From Bacteroidaceae bacterium (GTDB taxonomy: Bacteria; Bacteroidota; Bacteroidia; Bacteroidales; Bacteroidaceae): a DNA stretch of 64,000 bases. Location: contig JAKSLM010000004.1 of the NCBI GenBank assembly GCA_024401225.1, forward strand, positions 38,890 to 102,889. Reading direction: 5' to 3'. Position numbers and translations under genes: made by a program. The notes beneath the pieces were generated by a model. The model searched no databases, was not told where the DNA came from, and saw only the letters and a list, made by a program, of their open reading frames with translations. Shown piece by piece: positions 1 through 7,247 of the stretch (the stretch's first letter is position 1; every line of letters begins with the position of its first letter).

Positions 1-260
1 TGAGCCAAGGTCAGCAATCCGGCTGATACGAAACTAACCGTCATGACCGTAGTGGCTGTGGACGACTGGATGGCTGTAGTGATAAAGGCACCTGTAAGGA
101 GTCCGGTGAAGCGGTTGGTAGTCATTGTACCAAGAACGTTGCGCAGTTTGCTACCGGCCATCTTCTGCAAGCCTTCACTCATCACCTTCATTCCGTACAT
201 GAGAAGAGCTACGGAACCGATGAGTGTCAAAATGTGAATCGTGTCGATTTGTGATTCCAT
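1..260 (-). CDS. Na/Pi cotransporter family protein, N-terminal part
   Basis: This is the 5' part of a gene that runs off the left edge; about 86 codons are visible. The reading starts at the ATG complementary to 258-260. The protein opens with a hydrophobic helix and then shows G-L-Q-K-M-A-G-S-K-L-R followed by T-G-A-F-I-T-T-A-I-Q-S-S-T-A-T-T. The Q-S-S-[TS]-A-T-T signature is typical of the Na_Pi_cotrans repeat (NptA/PF02690), which carries out sodium-coupled phosphate uptake or export in the inner membrane. Bacteroidal members often have a C-terminal PhoU-like domain, which would lie outside the window. It is divergent from the nucleoside kinase gene, with about 150 bases between the two starts. 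Family assignment is firm; the transported ion is inferred from the family. Confidence 0.85.
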   Translation of the reverse strand, partial: MESQIDTIHILTLIGSVALLMYGMKVMSEGLQKMAGSKLRNVLGTMTTNRFTGLLTGAFITTAIQSSTATTVMTVSFVSAGLLTLA

Positions 261-374
261 TGTCTGAATGTATTGTTTGTTATTGTTTGAAATTGCTTGT
301 TACAAAAATGTGAAAAAACAATGTCTGAATGTCAAAAAATCCACGCTTCGATGCTTATAATAATAAAAAATGTG

Positions 375-382
375 TACCTTTG
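375..382 (+). promoter_or_regulatory. Bacteroidetes-type promoter -7 box for the nucleoside kinase
   Basis: TACCTTTG matches the TAnnTTTG consensus of the bacteroidal primary sigma factor. It lies 33 bases before the ATG at 415. No good TTTG element is seen 19-20 bases upstream, so the match rests on the -7 box alone. Confidence 0.6.
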
Positions 383-414
383 CAGCGTAATCACACCCCT
401 CTAATCAGTCAGAC

Positions 415-1527
415 ATGTTGGAAAACGTTTGCAAAAATACTAAAAGTTCGGAAATATTCGAAGTTAACGAGGTTTTTTTAAACATTTCAGAGCAAATTAT
501 TTCTGAAATTCAGAAAAAAACGCTCAATGAAGCTATAAATATACTCGTTGGCACGTTAAAACTCAACGATCTATGCTCCGATAAATTGAAGGTTACAGAC
601 CTCTCGCCCGACTATTTCAACGGTATAGTCGACTTCGGTGGTGCTCAAAAGCTGATTCATGTGTCAGAAGCACTTAAGGAAGCAGGTATAAGCAGCATTG
701 CAGAGGAGGTGGCAAGCAGGGATAAAGTGAGAATGGTGCTCATAGCCGGACCTTCATCGTCGGGTAAGACAACATTCTGCAAAAAACTTTCGTATGCGTT
801 GGAGCAGCAGGGACTGAAACCAAAGTCAATCTCGCTCGATGATTATTACCTACCAATAGATGAGGTTCCCCTCGATGAGGATGGACAGTACGATTTTGAG
901 TCACTCTATGCTCTCGACCTACCTTTGTTCCAGAAGCACCTGAAGCAGTTGCTGGACGGCGAAGAGGTTGAAATGCCACGATATGAATTTGCCAAGGGGC
1001 GCTCCCCTCATGGCAATAAGTTGAAACTGGAGGACGACACTATACTCCTGCTGGAGGGCATCCATGGATTGAATCCGTTGCTTACGGGCGATGCAATAAG
1101 TCCGGACTGCACTTATCGTGTTTATCTCTCAGCCCTCACAACCTACAGGCAAGGTGATGGAGAATTGTTCCCAACCACCGACAATCGCTTGTTGCGACGC
1201 ATGGTGCGAGATGCTGCGACAAGAAACACGTCGGCTCAGCGTACCATCTCAATGTGGGACTCCGTGCGCCGAGGCGAAGAAAGGTGGATTGTCCCTTTCC
1301 AACAGAATGCGGATGTCAATTTCTGCTCAGGATTTCAGTATGAGGTGTCGTTGCTGAAGGTTCATGCGTTGCCGTTGCTCAATGAGATTCCTGTGGATTG
1401 CGAGGAGTATGCAACTGCACAGCGACTGATTAAGATGTGCCAGTGCTATCACGTGATGCCTGTGGAACTGCTCCCTCCATATTCTATCCTTAGGGAGTTC
1501 TTGGGCGACAGCGGATTTGAATACTAA
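415..1527 (+). CDS. Nucleoside (uridine) kinase family protein, short form
   Basis: A P-loop kinase of the phosphoribulokinase/uridine kinase family, expected to phosphorylate a nucleoside with ATP or GTP in the cytosol. Walker A G-P-S-S-S-G-K-T-T is at residues 112-120, S-L-D-D-Y-Y follows at about 140, and L-L-E-G-I-H-G-L-N-P is typical of the bacteroidal group, as is the ending R-E-F-L-G-x-S-x-F-x-Y. The protein has 370 residues. The usual bacteroidal nucleoside kinase is about 550 residues, with N-terminal TGS/ThrRS-like domains; those are absent here and only about 60 unmatched residues precede the conserved linker. A promoter box at 375-382 sits directly upstream and there is no in-frame coding sequence before it, so the short form looks real rather than a wrong start. 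The true substrate is unknown. Confidence 0.85.
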   Translation: MLENVCKNTKSSEIFEVNEVFLNISEQIISEIQKKTLNEAINILVGTLKLNDLCSDKLKVTDLSPDYFNGIVDFGGAQKLIHVSEALKEAGISSIAEEVASRDKVRMVLIAGPSSSGKTTFCKKLSYALEQQGLKPKSISLDDYYLPIDEVPLDEDGQYDFESLYALDLPLFQKHLKQLLDGEEVEMPRYEFAKGRSPHGNKLKLEDDTILLLEGIHGLNPLLTGDAISPDCTYRVYLSALTTYRQGDGELFPTTDNRLLRRMVRDAATRNTSAQRTISMWDSVRRGEERWIVPFQQNADVNFCSGFQYEVSLLKVHALPLLNEIPVDCEEYATAQRLIKMCQCYHVMPVELLPPYSILREFLGDSGFEY

Positions 1528-1538
1528 AGGAAATAGTG

Positions 1539-2303
1539 ATGATGAATTATATCAGACTGGATAGTGTGGATTCGACCAATAATCAGGCTCGCCGTTTGCT
1601 CGATGAGAAGGCTGGTTTGCTTGATTTTACGGTAATCACAACCGAAGAACAGACTGCTGGGCGAGGACAGCAAGGCAATTCGTGGGAGAGCGAGCGTGGC
1701 AAGAACCTATCGTTCTCGATAGTCTGTCACCCAGCTTTTGTACATCCAGCAAAGCAGTATGTGCTCAGCGAATGTATTGCATTGGCTGTGCAGAGAGCAT
1801 TGAAAAACGTGTTGAAATCGAAAGGCGAAGAGGAAAATGCTGAGAAAGTGTCGGTGAAATGGCCTAATGATATTTATTACGGTGATAAGAAGATCTCGGG
1901 CACGCTGATAGAGTGCGACCTGATGGGCAAGAGCGTGGTGAATTGCATAATAGGCACGGGGGTGAATGTGAATCAGCAGCGATTTGTGTCAGATGCTCCT
2001 AACCCTATCTCATTATATAATATAATAAGGTGTGAATGCGATAGGGACGGGTTGCTTAATGACATTCTGAAGCAATTCTATGCAATGTATGAAGACATAA
2101 AACAGGGTAAAGCTGATGACATACACTCCCTTTACCTTCAATCTTTATATAGAAAAGACGGTCGCAGTTACGAATTCATCGATGAAAACGGTCGTTTCAA
2201 AGCGCAGATTCATGATGTGGAGCCATCGGGACGAATGATACTACTGACCGATGATGGCGAACGCCGCCGCTATGAGTTCAAAGAGGTGAAGTTTGTGCTT
2301 TAG
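1539..2303 (+). CDS. birA: Biotin--[acetyl-CoA-carboxylase] ligase
   Basis: Class I biotin protein ligase, which makes biotinyl-5'-AMP and transfers biotin to a Lys of biotin carboxyl carrier proteins. The catalytic motif G-R-G-Q-Q-G-N-S-W lies at about residues 42-50 and K-W-P-N-D-I-Y with K-I-S-G-T-L-I-E at about 108-125. There is no N-terminal helix-turn-helix, so it lacks the repressor domain of E. coli BirA. Three start codons lie in a row (GTG 1536, ATG 1539, ATG 1542); the ATG at 1539 is chosen, with an AAAGGAAA stretch 5-13 bases upstream. The gene begins 11 bases after the nucleoside kinase stop and so is probably cotranscribed with it. Its stop overlaps the convergent PCMD gene by 4 bases. 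Confidence 0.93.
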   Translation: MMNYIRLDSVDSTNNQARRLLDEKAGLLDFTVITTEEQTAGRGQQGNSWESERGKNLSFSIVCHPAFVHPAKQYVLSECIALAVQRALKNVLKSKGEEENAEKVSVKWPNDIYYGDKKISGTLIECDLMGKSVVNCIIGTGVNVNQQRFVSDAPNPISLYNIIRCECDRDGLLNDILKQFYAMYEDIKQGKADDIHSLYLQSLYRKDGRSYEFIDENGRFKAQIHDVEPSGRMILLTDDGERRRYEFKEVKFVL

Positions 2304-3280
2304 TACACCATTCGGATGTTGTCAATCCATAGGGTGTTGCCAACGCTGCCGACATATGCCTCGCCAAACGAAGAGTCGAACTGCAGGCATAGGTGGGTAG
2401 GCATTTCATCGGGCTCTGCCCATCCAATCTCATTCACAGGAACAATCTTACCCTTTGAGTTGCGGGCACAGCGAATCAGTTCGCCTGTGGTCAATCCCAT
2501 GTACTCCTTGAAGAACGGTTCCTTGGTTATGTCACCATAATGGATGGCAAACTGTTTGTCGTTGACCCATCCGGAGGTGCTCTTGTCGAATCGATGAACA
2601 ATAGTGCCTACGCGCTTTGCGAATATGTTGCCGTCAGCATCCTCCCAACGCTTCTGCAGATAAAGCACGAAGTCGCACATATCCATACCATTGATAGTCT
2701 TTACGGGCGAAAAACCTGTACGCTTCTCGCGGGTTGTGCCGCCCATAAGTTTCACCTTATAATCGAAGCAAATAGCTTTTGGATGTTTCTTGAAAGGAAT
2801 TCCCCAGTTCATCTTCCGCATCGGATCCTTGGTGCCGGTGATTGGTTCAAAGATCTGCCCAAGAAACATTGCACCAGGAGCAAGGACTTTGATGTTGACC
2901 AATCCAAGAACCTTAACCTGCTCGTGATGAGTCATAAGCTTGGCGCAATAGCCATGGCCTGGTCGTTCTTCCTTATATACAGAAACATTAGTCTTGACCA
3001 CTCCTGCCACCTTAGCCATGATATTGGAGCATCCCCAGATGGATCCACCTTGGGGAGTGTAGGCATTGTTGTTGTCCCATACGGCAGTTGGTGCCACCTC
3101 GTAAAGAGTCTTTGTGTCTCCTCCGATCACAAGGCTTTCCTTCACATGGCGGGTAATCCACTGATTCATGTCACCGTACTTCAGCATCTCAAATTTATCC
3201 TGAGCCTGTATGGTACAACTGAAGACTAATGTCAAGAGTGTTATAACCAAGTTTTTACAATATCCTCTGTTAAATTCCAT
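2300..3280 (-). CDS. Secreted PCMD-domain protein (putative carbohydrate metabolism domain)
   Basis: 326 residues with an N-terminal signal peptide (hydrophobic core about 10-22, probable cleavage near A-Q-A-Q), so exported but apparently not lipidated. The body resembles the PCMD family (PF13201): a G-x-x-W-x-x-x-N segment early, A-P-G-A-M-F-L-G followed by a W-G-I-P-F motif, and a closing L-W-I-D-N-I strand. PCMD proteins have a beta-sandwich likened to carbohydrate-binding modules; no catalytic role is established. It is the last gene of the minus-strand steroid-reductase-like operon and its start overlaps the dehydrogenase gene by 40 bases. Two further PCMD proteins lie in the divergent operon at 8.6-13.2 kb, so the family links both loci. 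Why a surface carbohydrate-like domain follows steroid enzymes is unexplained. Confidence 0.7.
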   Translation of the reverse strand: MEFNRGYCKNLVITLLTLVFSCTIQAQDKFEMLKYGDMNQWITRHVKESLVIGGDTKTLYEVAPTAVWDNNNAYTPQGGSIWGCSNIMAKVAGVVKTNVSVYKEERPGHGYCAKLMTHHEQVKVLGLVNIKVLAPGAMFLGQIFEPITGTKDPMRKMNWGIPFKKHPKAICFDYKVKLMGGTTREKRTGFSPVKTINGMDMCDFVLYLQKRWEDADGNIFAKRVGTIVHRFDKSTSGWVNDKQFAIHYGDITKEPFFKEYMGLTTGELIRCARNSKGKIVPVNEIGWAEPDEMPTHLCLQFDSSFGEAYVGSVGNTLWIDNIRMVY

Positions 3281-4086
3281 AATTCCGTTTTCTGTGGATG
3301 ATTAGTCATCTTCTTCGATAGCTTGACAGGTTTGCCGCTTCGGCAGAATGTACCTGTTCGATTAGCGCATTCGTCATCAAGCAGCAAGCGGATAGCGGTA
3401 TCAGCGCCTTGTCGCGGTGTATTGATGAATGGGCGGAAGAAGATGTCGGTCAGTGGGTCGAAGAACATCTGCATACGTATGATTTCGGTGTTTACGATCC
3501 AAGGGTCGGCTGCATTGACCATGATGCCTTTATCCTTCAAGTGCTCAGCCAGTTCAAGGGTGAAAAGCGTGATGGCCTTCTTGGTGTTGGCGTATACGAG
3601 GATTCGCTGCCAAAAACCTTTTCGTCCTTCGGTGAAAAACTCCGGAAACGATAGTTTGCCAATAACGTATGAGCATGATGACATATTGACAATTCTGGAG
3701 CCACGATGCATGAGTGGCAACAATTTGCGAGTTAGTAAGTATGGACCGACATAGTTGACGCTTACTGTATGCTCGAGATCATCAACAGTATAATGCTTGC
3801 CTGTACCCATTGTACCAGCATTATTCATAAGCAGATCAATTTGTTCTCCTCTCTCGATTAGTCGGTCGGCAAAGGATGCGACATTTGAGAGATTTGAAAG
3901 GTCTATCTGCATTATCTCTACATTTTTGTTTCCGGACTCCTTGATGATTGCATTGCACTTTGATTCTGCTTTCTTATAGCTATAGCAAGCCATAATCACG
4001 TGATACCCAGCCTTTGCAACCTCGAGAGTCTCCTCCATACCCATGCCTCCATCGGCACCGGTTATGATTGCTAATCCACGTTCCAT
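3241..4086 (-). CDS. Short-chain dehydrogenase/reductase (candidate hydroxysteroid dehydrogenase)
   Basis: Classical-type SDR of 281 residues. The cofactor motif T-G-A-D-G-G-M-G is at residues 9-16, N-N-A-G at 88-91, the active-site Asn at about 111, Ser at about 137 and the catalytic pair Y165-x-x-x-K169. It should oxidise or reduce a hydroxyl/ketone using NAD(P). The ATG at 4086 shares one base with the stop of the upstream flavin reductase (TGATG), so translation is probably coupled; a TTG 3 bases earlier is less likely. Standing between an Old Yellow Enzyme and a steroid 5-alpha-reductase, it is a good candidate for a 3-hydroxysteroid dehydrogenase. That role is inferred from context; SDR sequence alone does not fix the substrate. 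Confidence 0.85.
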   Translation of the reverse strand: MERGLAIITGADGGMGMEETLEVAKAGYHVIMACYSYKKAESKCNAIIKESGNKNVEIMQIDLSNLSNVASFADRLIERGEQIDLLMNNAGTMGTGKHYTVDDLEHTVSVNYVGPYLLTRKLLPLMHRGSRIVNMSSCSYVIGKLSFPEFFTEGRKGFWQRILVYANTKKAITLFTLELAEHLKDKGIMVNAADPWIVNTEIIRMQMFFDPLTDIFFRPFINTPRQGADTAIRLLLDDECANRTGTFCRSGKPVKLSKKMTNHPQKTELWNLTEDIVKTWL

Positions 4087-5318
4087 CAAACCTTCTGTTC
4101 GCGCTCTATGCGCTCTATTTCCTTGATAAGTGACTTAGGTAAGGGCTCGTTTAGGTGCTGATGGCAAGCCATTTCGACAGAGTACATTCGTCCAATGCAA
4201 TAATTTGAATGGTTGCATCCGCAACGATAGTGCTCATTTTCGCGCAGTTTGTTGACAAAGTCAGGTTCGTTGAGCAGCGAGCGTGCCATTTGTACGGCTT
4301 CAAATCCATGGCTCAGCACCTCATTTATTTTATCGCCAGCTACGAGTCCGCCCACATAGATGAACTTCATGTCAGGCAATGCTTCACGGAACTTAAGTGC
4401 ATCCTCAAGGAAGAAAGCCTCAGAATAAGGCACTGTTGGCACCATCATCTTACCGCAGGCACGTACTCCGTATTTGAGCCATAGCTTGTCCATGTAGTGG
4501 GTCATAGTCTTGATAGGCATCTCGCCTCGCATCACATACATTGGAGTTGCACTCACAAGACCGCCGCTCAATACAATTGCATGTACGCCAAGTGATTGGA
4601 GATGGCGTGCAATCTCTATGCTCTCCTCGAATTTCGTTCCGGGATTCTTCAAGCCATCACGCATGTTCATCTTCACAACAACGGCCATGTCGTCCTTTGC
4701 TGCCTTCATTACCTCTTCGATACACATGGTCATGAAGCGCATGCGGTTCTCGAGCGATCCTCCGTATTCGTCCTTGCGATGGTTGAAGTAAGGATTGAGG
4801 AACTGGTCGATAAGATATCCGTGTCCGCAATGAATCTCAACGGAATCAAAACCAGCCTCACGAGCAAGATTGACAGCATCACCAAATTTCTTCGCAAGAG
4901 GCGGAAGCTCGTCAGCACGTAGACCTCGAACCAGTGTCGGACTGTAGAGATTGAAACCTGTACATGCTCCAACTGGCATGCATCCGCAAATTTCTTTGTG
5001 CGACATGTTGCCGCAATGTCCCAGCTGAATGCCGGCAGCAGCCCCTTCTTCATGGATGCCATCTGTCAGACGGCGAAGTCCTGGAATTATCTCAGGACGC
5101 ATCACCAACTGGCGATCAAAACTCAGACCGCTCTCTGTCACAGCAGCATAAGCAATGGTGGTCATACCGACACCTCCACGTGCCACGCTTGTGTGGTAAT
5201 CGTAGAGCATCTGTGATGGCTCGTGATTAGGGCACATGCTTTCAAATGCTGCGCTTCGTATTGTTCTGTTTCTTAATGTCAGAGGACCAATCTTTGCCTC
5301 TTCGAAAATCTTATTCAT
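4086..5318 (-). CDS. NADH:flavin oxidoreductase, Old Yellow Enzyme family
   Basis: A 410-residue FMN TIM-barrel ene-reductase. The family motifs are E-I-H-x-G-H-G-Y-L-I-D-Q-F-L-N-P (161-176) and N-H-R-K-D-E-Y-G-G-S-L-E-N-R (179-192). Four Cys at about 366, 368, 374 and 385 sit where 2,4-dienoyl-CoA reductase and BaiCD/BaiH-type enzymes bind a [4Fe-4S] cluster, though the spacing (C-x-C-x5-C-x10-C) is not the textbook one. The C-terminal FAD/NAD domain found in the roughly 660-residue BaiCD/BaiH enzymes is missing, so electrons would have to come directly from NAD(P)H or another partner. Enzymes of this family reduce the delta-4 or delta-1 double bond of 3-oxo-steroids and bile acids; that use here is inferred from the neighbours. 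It starts 76 bases after the 5-alpha-reductase stop. Confidence 0.88.
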   Translation of the reverse strand: MNKIFEEAKIGPLTLRNRTIRSAAFESMCPNHEPSQMLYDYHTSVARGGVGMTTIAYAAVTESGLSFDRQLVMRPEIIPGLRRLTDGIHEEGAAAGIQLGHCGNMSHKEICGCMPVGACTGFNLYSPTLVRGLRADELPPLAKKFGDAVNLAREAGFDSVEIHCGHGYLIDQFLNPYFNHRKDEYGGSLENRMRFMTMCIEEVMKAAKDDMAVVVKMNMRDGLKNPGTKFEESIEIARHLQSLGVHAIVLSGGLVSATPMYVMRGEMPIKTMTHYMDKLWLKYGVRACGKMMVPTVPYSEAFFLEDALKFREALPDMKFIYVGGLVAGDKINEVLSHGFEAVQMARSLLNEPDFVNKLRENEHYRCGCNHSNYCIGRMYSVEMACHQHLNEPLPKSLIKEIERIEREQKV

Positions 5319-5394
5319 TATTATGATGTTTTTATCTCTTTATATAGTCTTGCGTGGTACTGATGTTATTGTGCTTGAAATCAGTAAGCCCTTC

Positions 5395-6165
5395 TTAATA
5401 CACAAATGGGATAATCCTCTTCCTGTTACCAACGGCATCATTGCCAAACTCCTCTCGATAGCGCTTGTGGATGGCGTGAGCGCGAGGCACCAAGTTGGCA
5501 GCTGTCCAGATGACAAACACCCATGCTGCAGGAAGCATTGTCGCAATGGCGAGTCCTGTCCATTCTGTCAGTTCGCCGAAATAATTGCCACTTGTAACAT
5601 ACTTGTACATGCCCTTTTGAGGTAGATAATGCTTGGTGTCGCCAGGTTTGCGTAGATGACGGATTACATGGTCGGAATGCAAGTTTATCATCATGCCTGC
5701 AAAGAAGATTACTATGCCGAGGATGGTATTAGGCCGATACATGTACGCGGTGCCGCATGCGAAATTCTCATTTGGGAAATCAAACAGTCCGCATCCAAGC
5801 ATCAATCCATTAATGGCATTGAATATTACGCCCATGAGCATAATGGCAACAGGCATCTTACTTGTTCCCTTCATAAGGAGTGGGAAGATGAATGAACGTT
5901 GGAAATAGTGAAGCATAAACATGCCGCAAAATACGATTTCCGGGATATGAGTATTCATACCGCTCTGCCACCACATTATCAGCATTACGATAAAAGCCGG
6001 AGCTTCCATAAGTATCCATGCAAGCTTGTTGTTGAGCGACCATCCCCATTGCTTTGTGCGGAAAAGTCCGTAACCGGCCTTGATAAAATACAGGCAAACG
6101 AATACTATAATTGCTAATGCAATCATGGTATGGAGCAAGCAGTTGTATTGTTCGAAATTCATCAT
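5395..6165 (-). CDS. 3-oxo-5-alpha-steroid 4-dehydrogenase (steroid 5-alpha-reductase) family membrane protein
   Basis: A 256-residue protein with about six hydrophobic segments. Its C-terminal half closely follows the eukaryotic SRD5A fold (PF02544): I-N-L-H-S-D-H-V-I-R-H-L-R-K-P-G at 160-175, Y-V-T-S-G-N-Y-F-G-E-L-T-E-W at 189-202, and an ending R-K-R-I-I-P-F-V-Y. An acidic residue (Glu54) and H-Y-x-x-R (86-90) also match family positions. The known reaction is NADPH-dependent reduction of the delta-4 bond of a 3-oxo-steroid to the 5-alpha (allo) form, in the inner membrane. Homologues in gut Bacteroidales have been tied to allo-bile-acid formation. It is first in the operon, with a promoter box at 6214-6222. 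Two ATGs (6165, 6162) are possible starts. Confidence 0.92.
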   Translation of the reverse strand: MMNFEQYNCLLHTMIALAIIVFVCLYFIKAGYGLFRTKQWGWSLNNKLAWILMEAPAFIVMLIMWWQSGMNTHIPEIVFCGMFMLHYFQRSFIFPLLMKGTSKMPVAIMLMGVIFNAINGLMLGCGLFDFPNENFACGTAYMYRPNTILGIVIFFAGMMINLHSDHVIRHLRKPGDTKHYLPQKGMYKYVTSGNYFGELTEWTGLAIATMLPAAWVFVIWTAANLVPRAHAIHKRYREEFGNDAVGNRKRIIPFVY

Positions 6166-6213
6166 TTTTGCCTTGTTTTGGTCTATTTGTCGTGTTCAAC
6201 CCCTCTTTTTGTC

Positions 6214-6222
6214 GCAAAGTTA
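6214..6222 (-). promoter_or_regulatory. Promoter -7 box of the steroid-reductase operon
   Basis: TAACTTTGC on the minus strand, 49 bases before the 5-alpha-reductase ATG. It faces away from the plus-strand box at 6266-6274, so the two large operons are divergently transcribed from one 200-base region. Confidence 0.7.
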
Positions 6223-6265
6223 GTTTATTTTTTATATATTTAGATACAAAGCCATTAAAAATGTG

Positions 6266-6274
6266 TAACTTTGC
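6266..6274 (+). promoter_or_regulatory. Promoter -7 box of the DUF4493 lipoprotein operon
   Basis: TAACTTTGC, about 93 bases before the first gene's ATG at 6367. The sequence after it (about 85 bases) is a non-coding leader without an obvious hairpin. Confidence 0.7.
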
Positions 6275-6366
6275 AGCGATTTTGGCAAAAATACTTTACT
6301 ATTTGGGCACAAAGTCGTGTGTGTTTTAGAAAATAAAAGAAAATTAGGTAATAAAAGATTGCAATT

Positions 6367-7215
6367 ATGAAGATCAAACTTATGCTCTTTTCTGTTTCGC
6401 TGGGTTTGGCCGCAACATTCTCGTCGTGTACTAATGACAACGATGTAGTGGCAGTTAAGAGTGAAACAGGAGTCTTGAATCTTGACGTTGTAAGCAGTGC
6501 ATGTTTTCAGGCTGCAGCAACACGAGCTGTCAATGAAACCTCTTACACAAATGTTGACAATTACACGGTGGAAATCACCGATGGTGCTGGAGCGGCAAAA
6601 TTCTCGGGCACTTATTCTGAACTGAAAGGAAAGCTTCCTATGTCATTGAAGATAGGAAACTATAACATCAAGGCATCTTACGGAACCGAAAGCGTAGCAT
6701 CGCGTTCTGCATTCTATGTGGAAGGTTCATCAGCGTTCCAAATTAAATCGGATGATAATACGACAGTTTCTGTTGATTGCTTGCCAACATGCGGTAAGGT
6801 GTCAGCAGCATTTACTAGTGAAATGAATACCTATTTCACGGACTATTCAATTGCCTTCTATGGTACATCAGCACTTGGCGCAACAGACGCAAATGCTGTT
6901 GTATGGGAAAAGAATGATACAGATCCTTTCTACATTAAGCTTAATAAAAATAGTGATGGTGAGACAGTACAGTTCAAACTCAATGTTACTGCCAAGGAAG
7001 GTTTTGTAACTGGCGAAGAGACAAACCGTCAGCAAACGGGCATTGTGACAGGTTCATTCAACTTGAAGCGTAATGAGGCTCACAAACTCACTATTGGTCC
7101 AAACCTCATCGAGGCAAATACAGGTAACCTTGCTATCACAATCACAATTGATGATACAACAAATGATATAGAAAAGACTATCACGGTACCAGTGACTTGG
7201 ATTGACAAGCAGTAA
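6367..7215 (+). CDS. DUF4493-type lipoprotein 1 (fimbrillin-like)
   Basis: 282 residues: a lipoprotein signal peptide ending at Cys21, acidic residues just after it (T-N-D-N-D) that fit a bacteroidal surface-export signal, then a strand G-V-L-N-L-D-V and the motif T52-R53-A54. The mature part shows the DUF4493 pattern: Y-x-V-x-I-T-D, then L-K-I-G-N-Y-N-I-K-A-S and a Cys/Gly strand near residue 140. The function is unknown; DUF4493 proteins are predicted surface lipoproteins. The Cys-strand-TR arrangement is that of type V pilin precursors (FimA/Mfa1), in which an Arg-specific protease frees the subunit for strand-exchange polymerisation; applying it here is inference. It is the first gene of ten on this strand, 32 bases before the next. 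Confidence 0.78.
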   Translation: MKIKLMLFSVSLGLAATFSSCTNDNDVVAVKSETGVLNLDVVSSACFQAAATRAVNETSYTNVDNYTVEITDGAGAAKFSGTYSELKGKLPMSLKIGNYNIKASYGTESVASRSAFYVEGSSAFQIKSDDNTTVSVDCLPTCGKVSAAFTSEMNTYFTDYSIAFYGTSALGATDANAVVWEKNDTDPFYIKLNKNSDGETVQFKLNVTAKEGFVTGEETNRQQTGIVTGSFNLKRNEAHKLTIGPNLIEANTGNLAITITIDDTTNDIEKTITVPVTWIDKQ

Positions 7216-7247
7216 ACTCTCATCAACTCAATAATCAGAAATAGCAT

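Noticed and set aside
2540-3229. Open frame of 229 codons on the plus strand
   Set aside because: It is antisense to the PCMD gene, which has a signal peptide and family motifs; the plus frame has no recognisable features or promoter.
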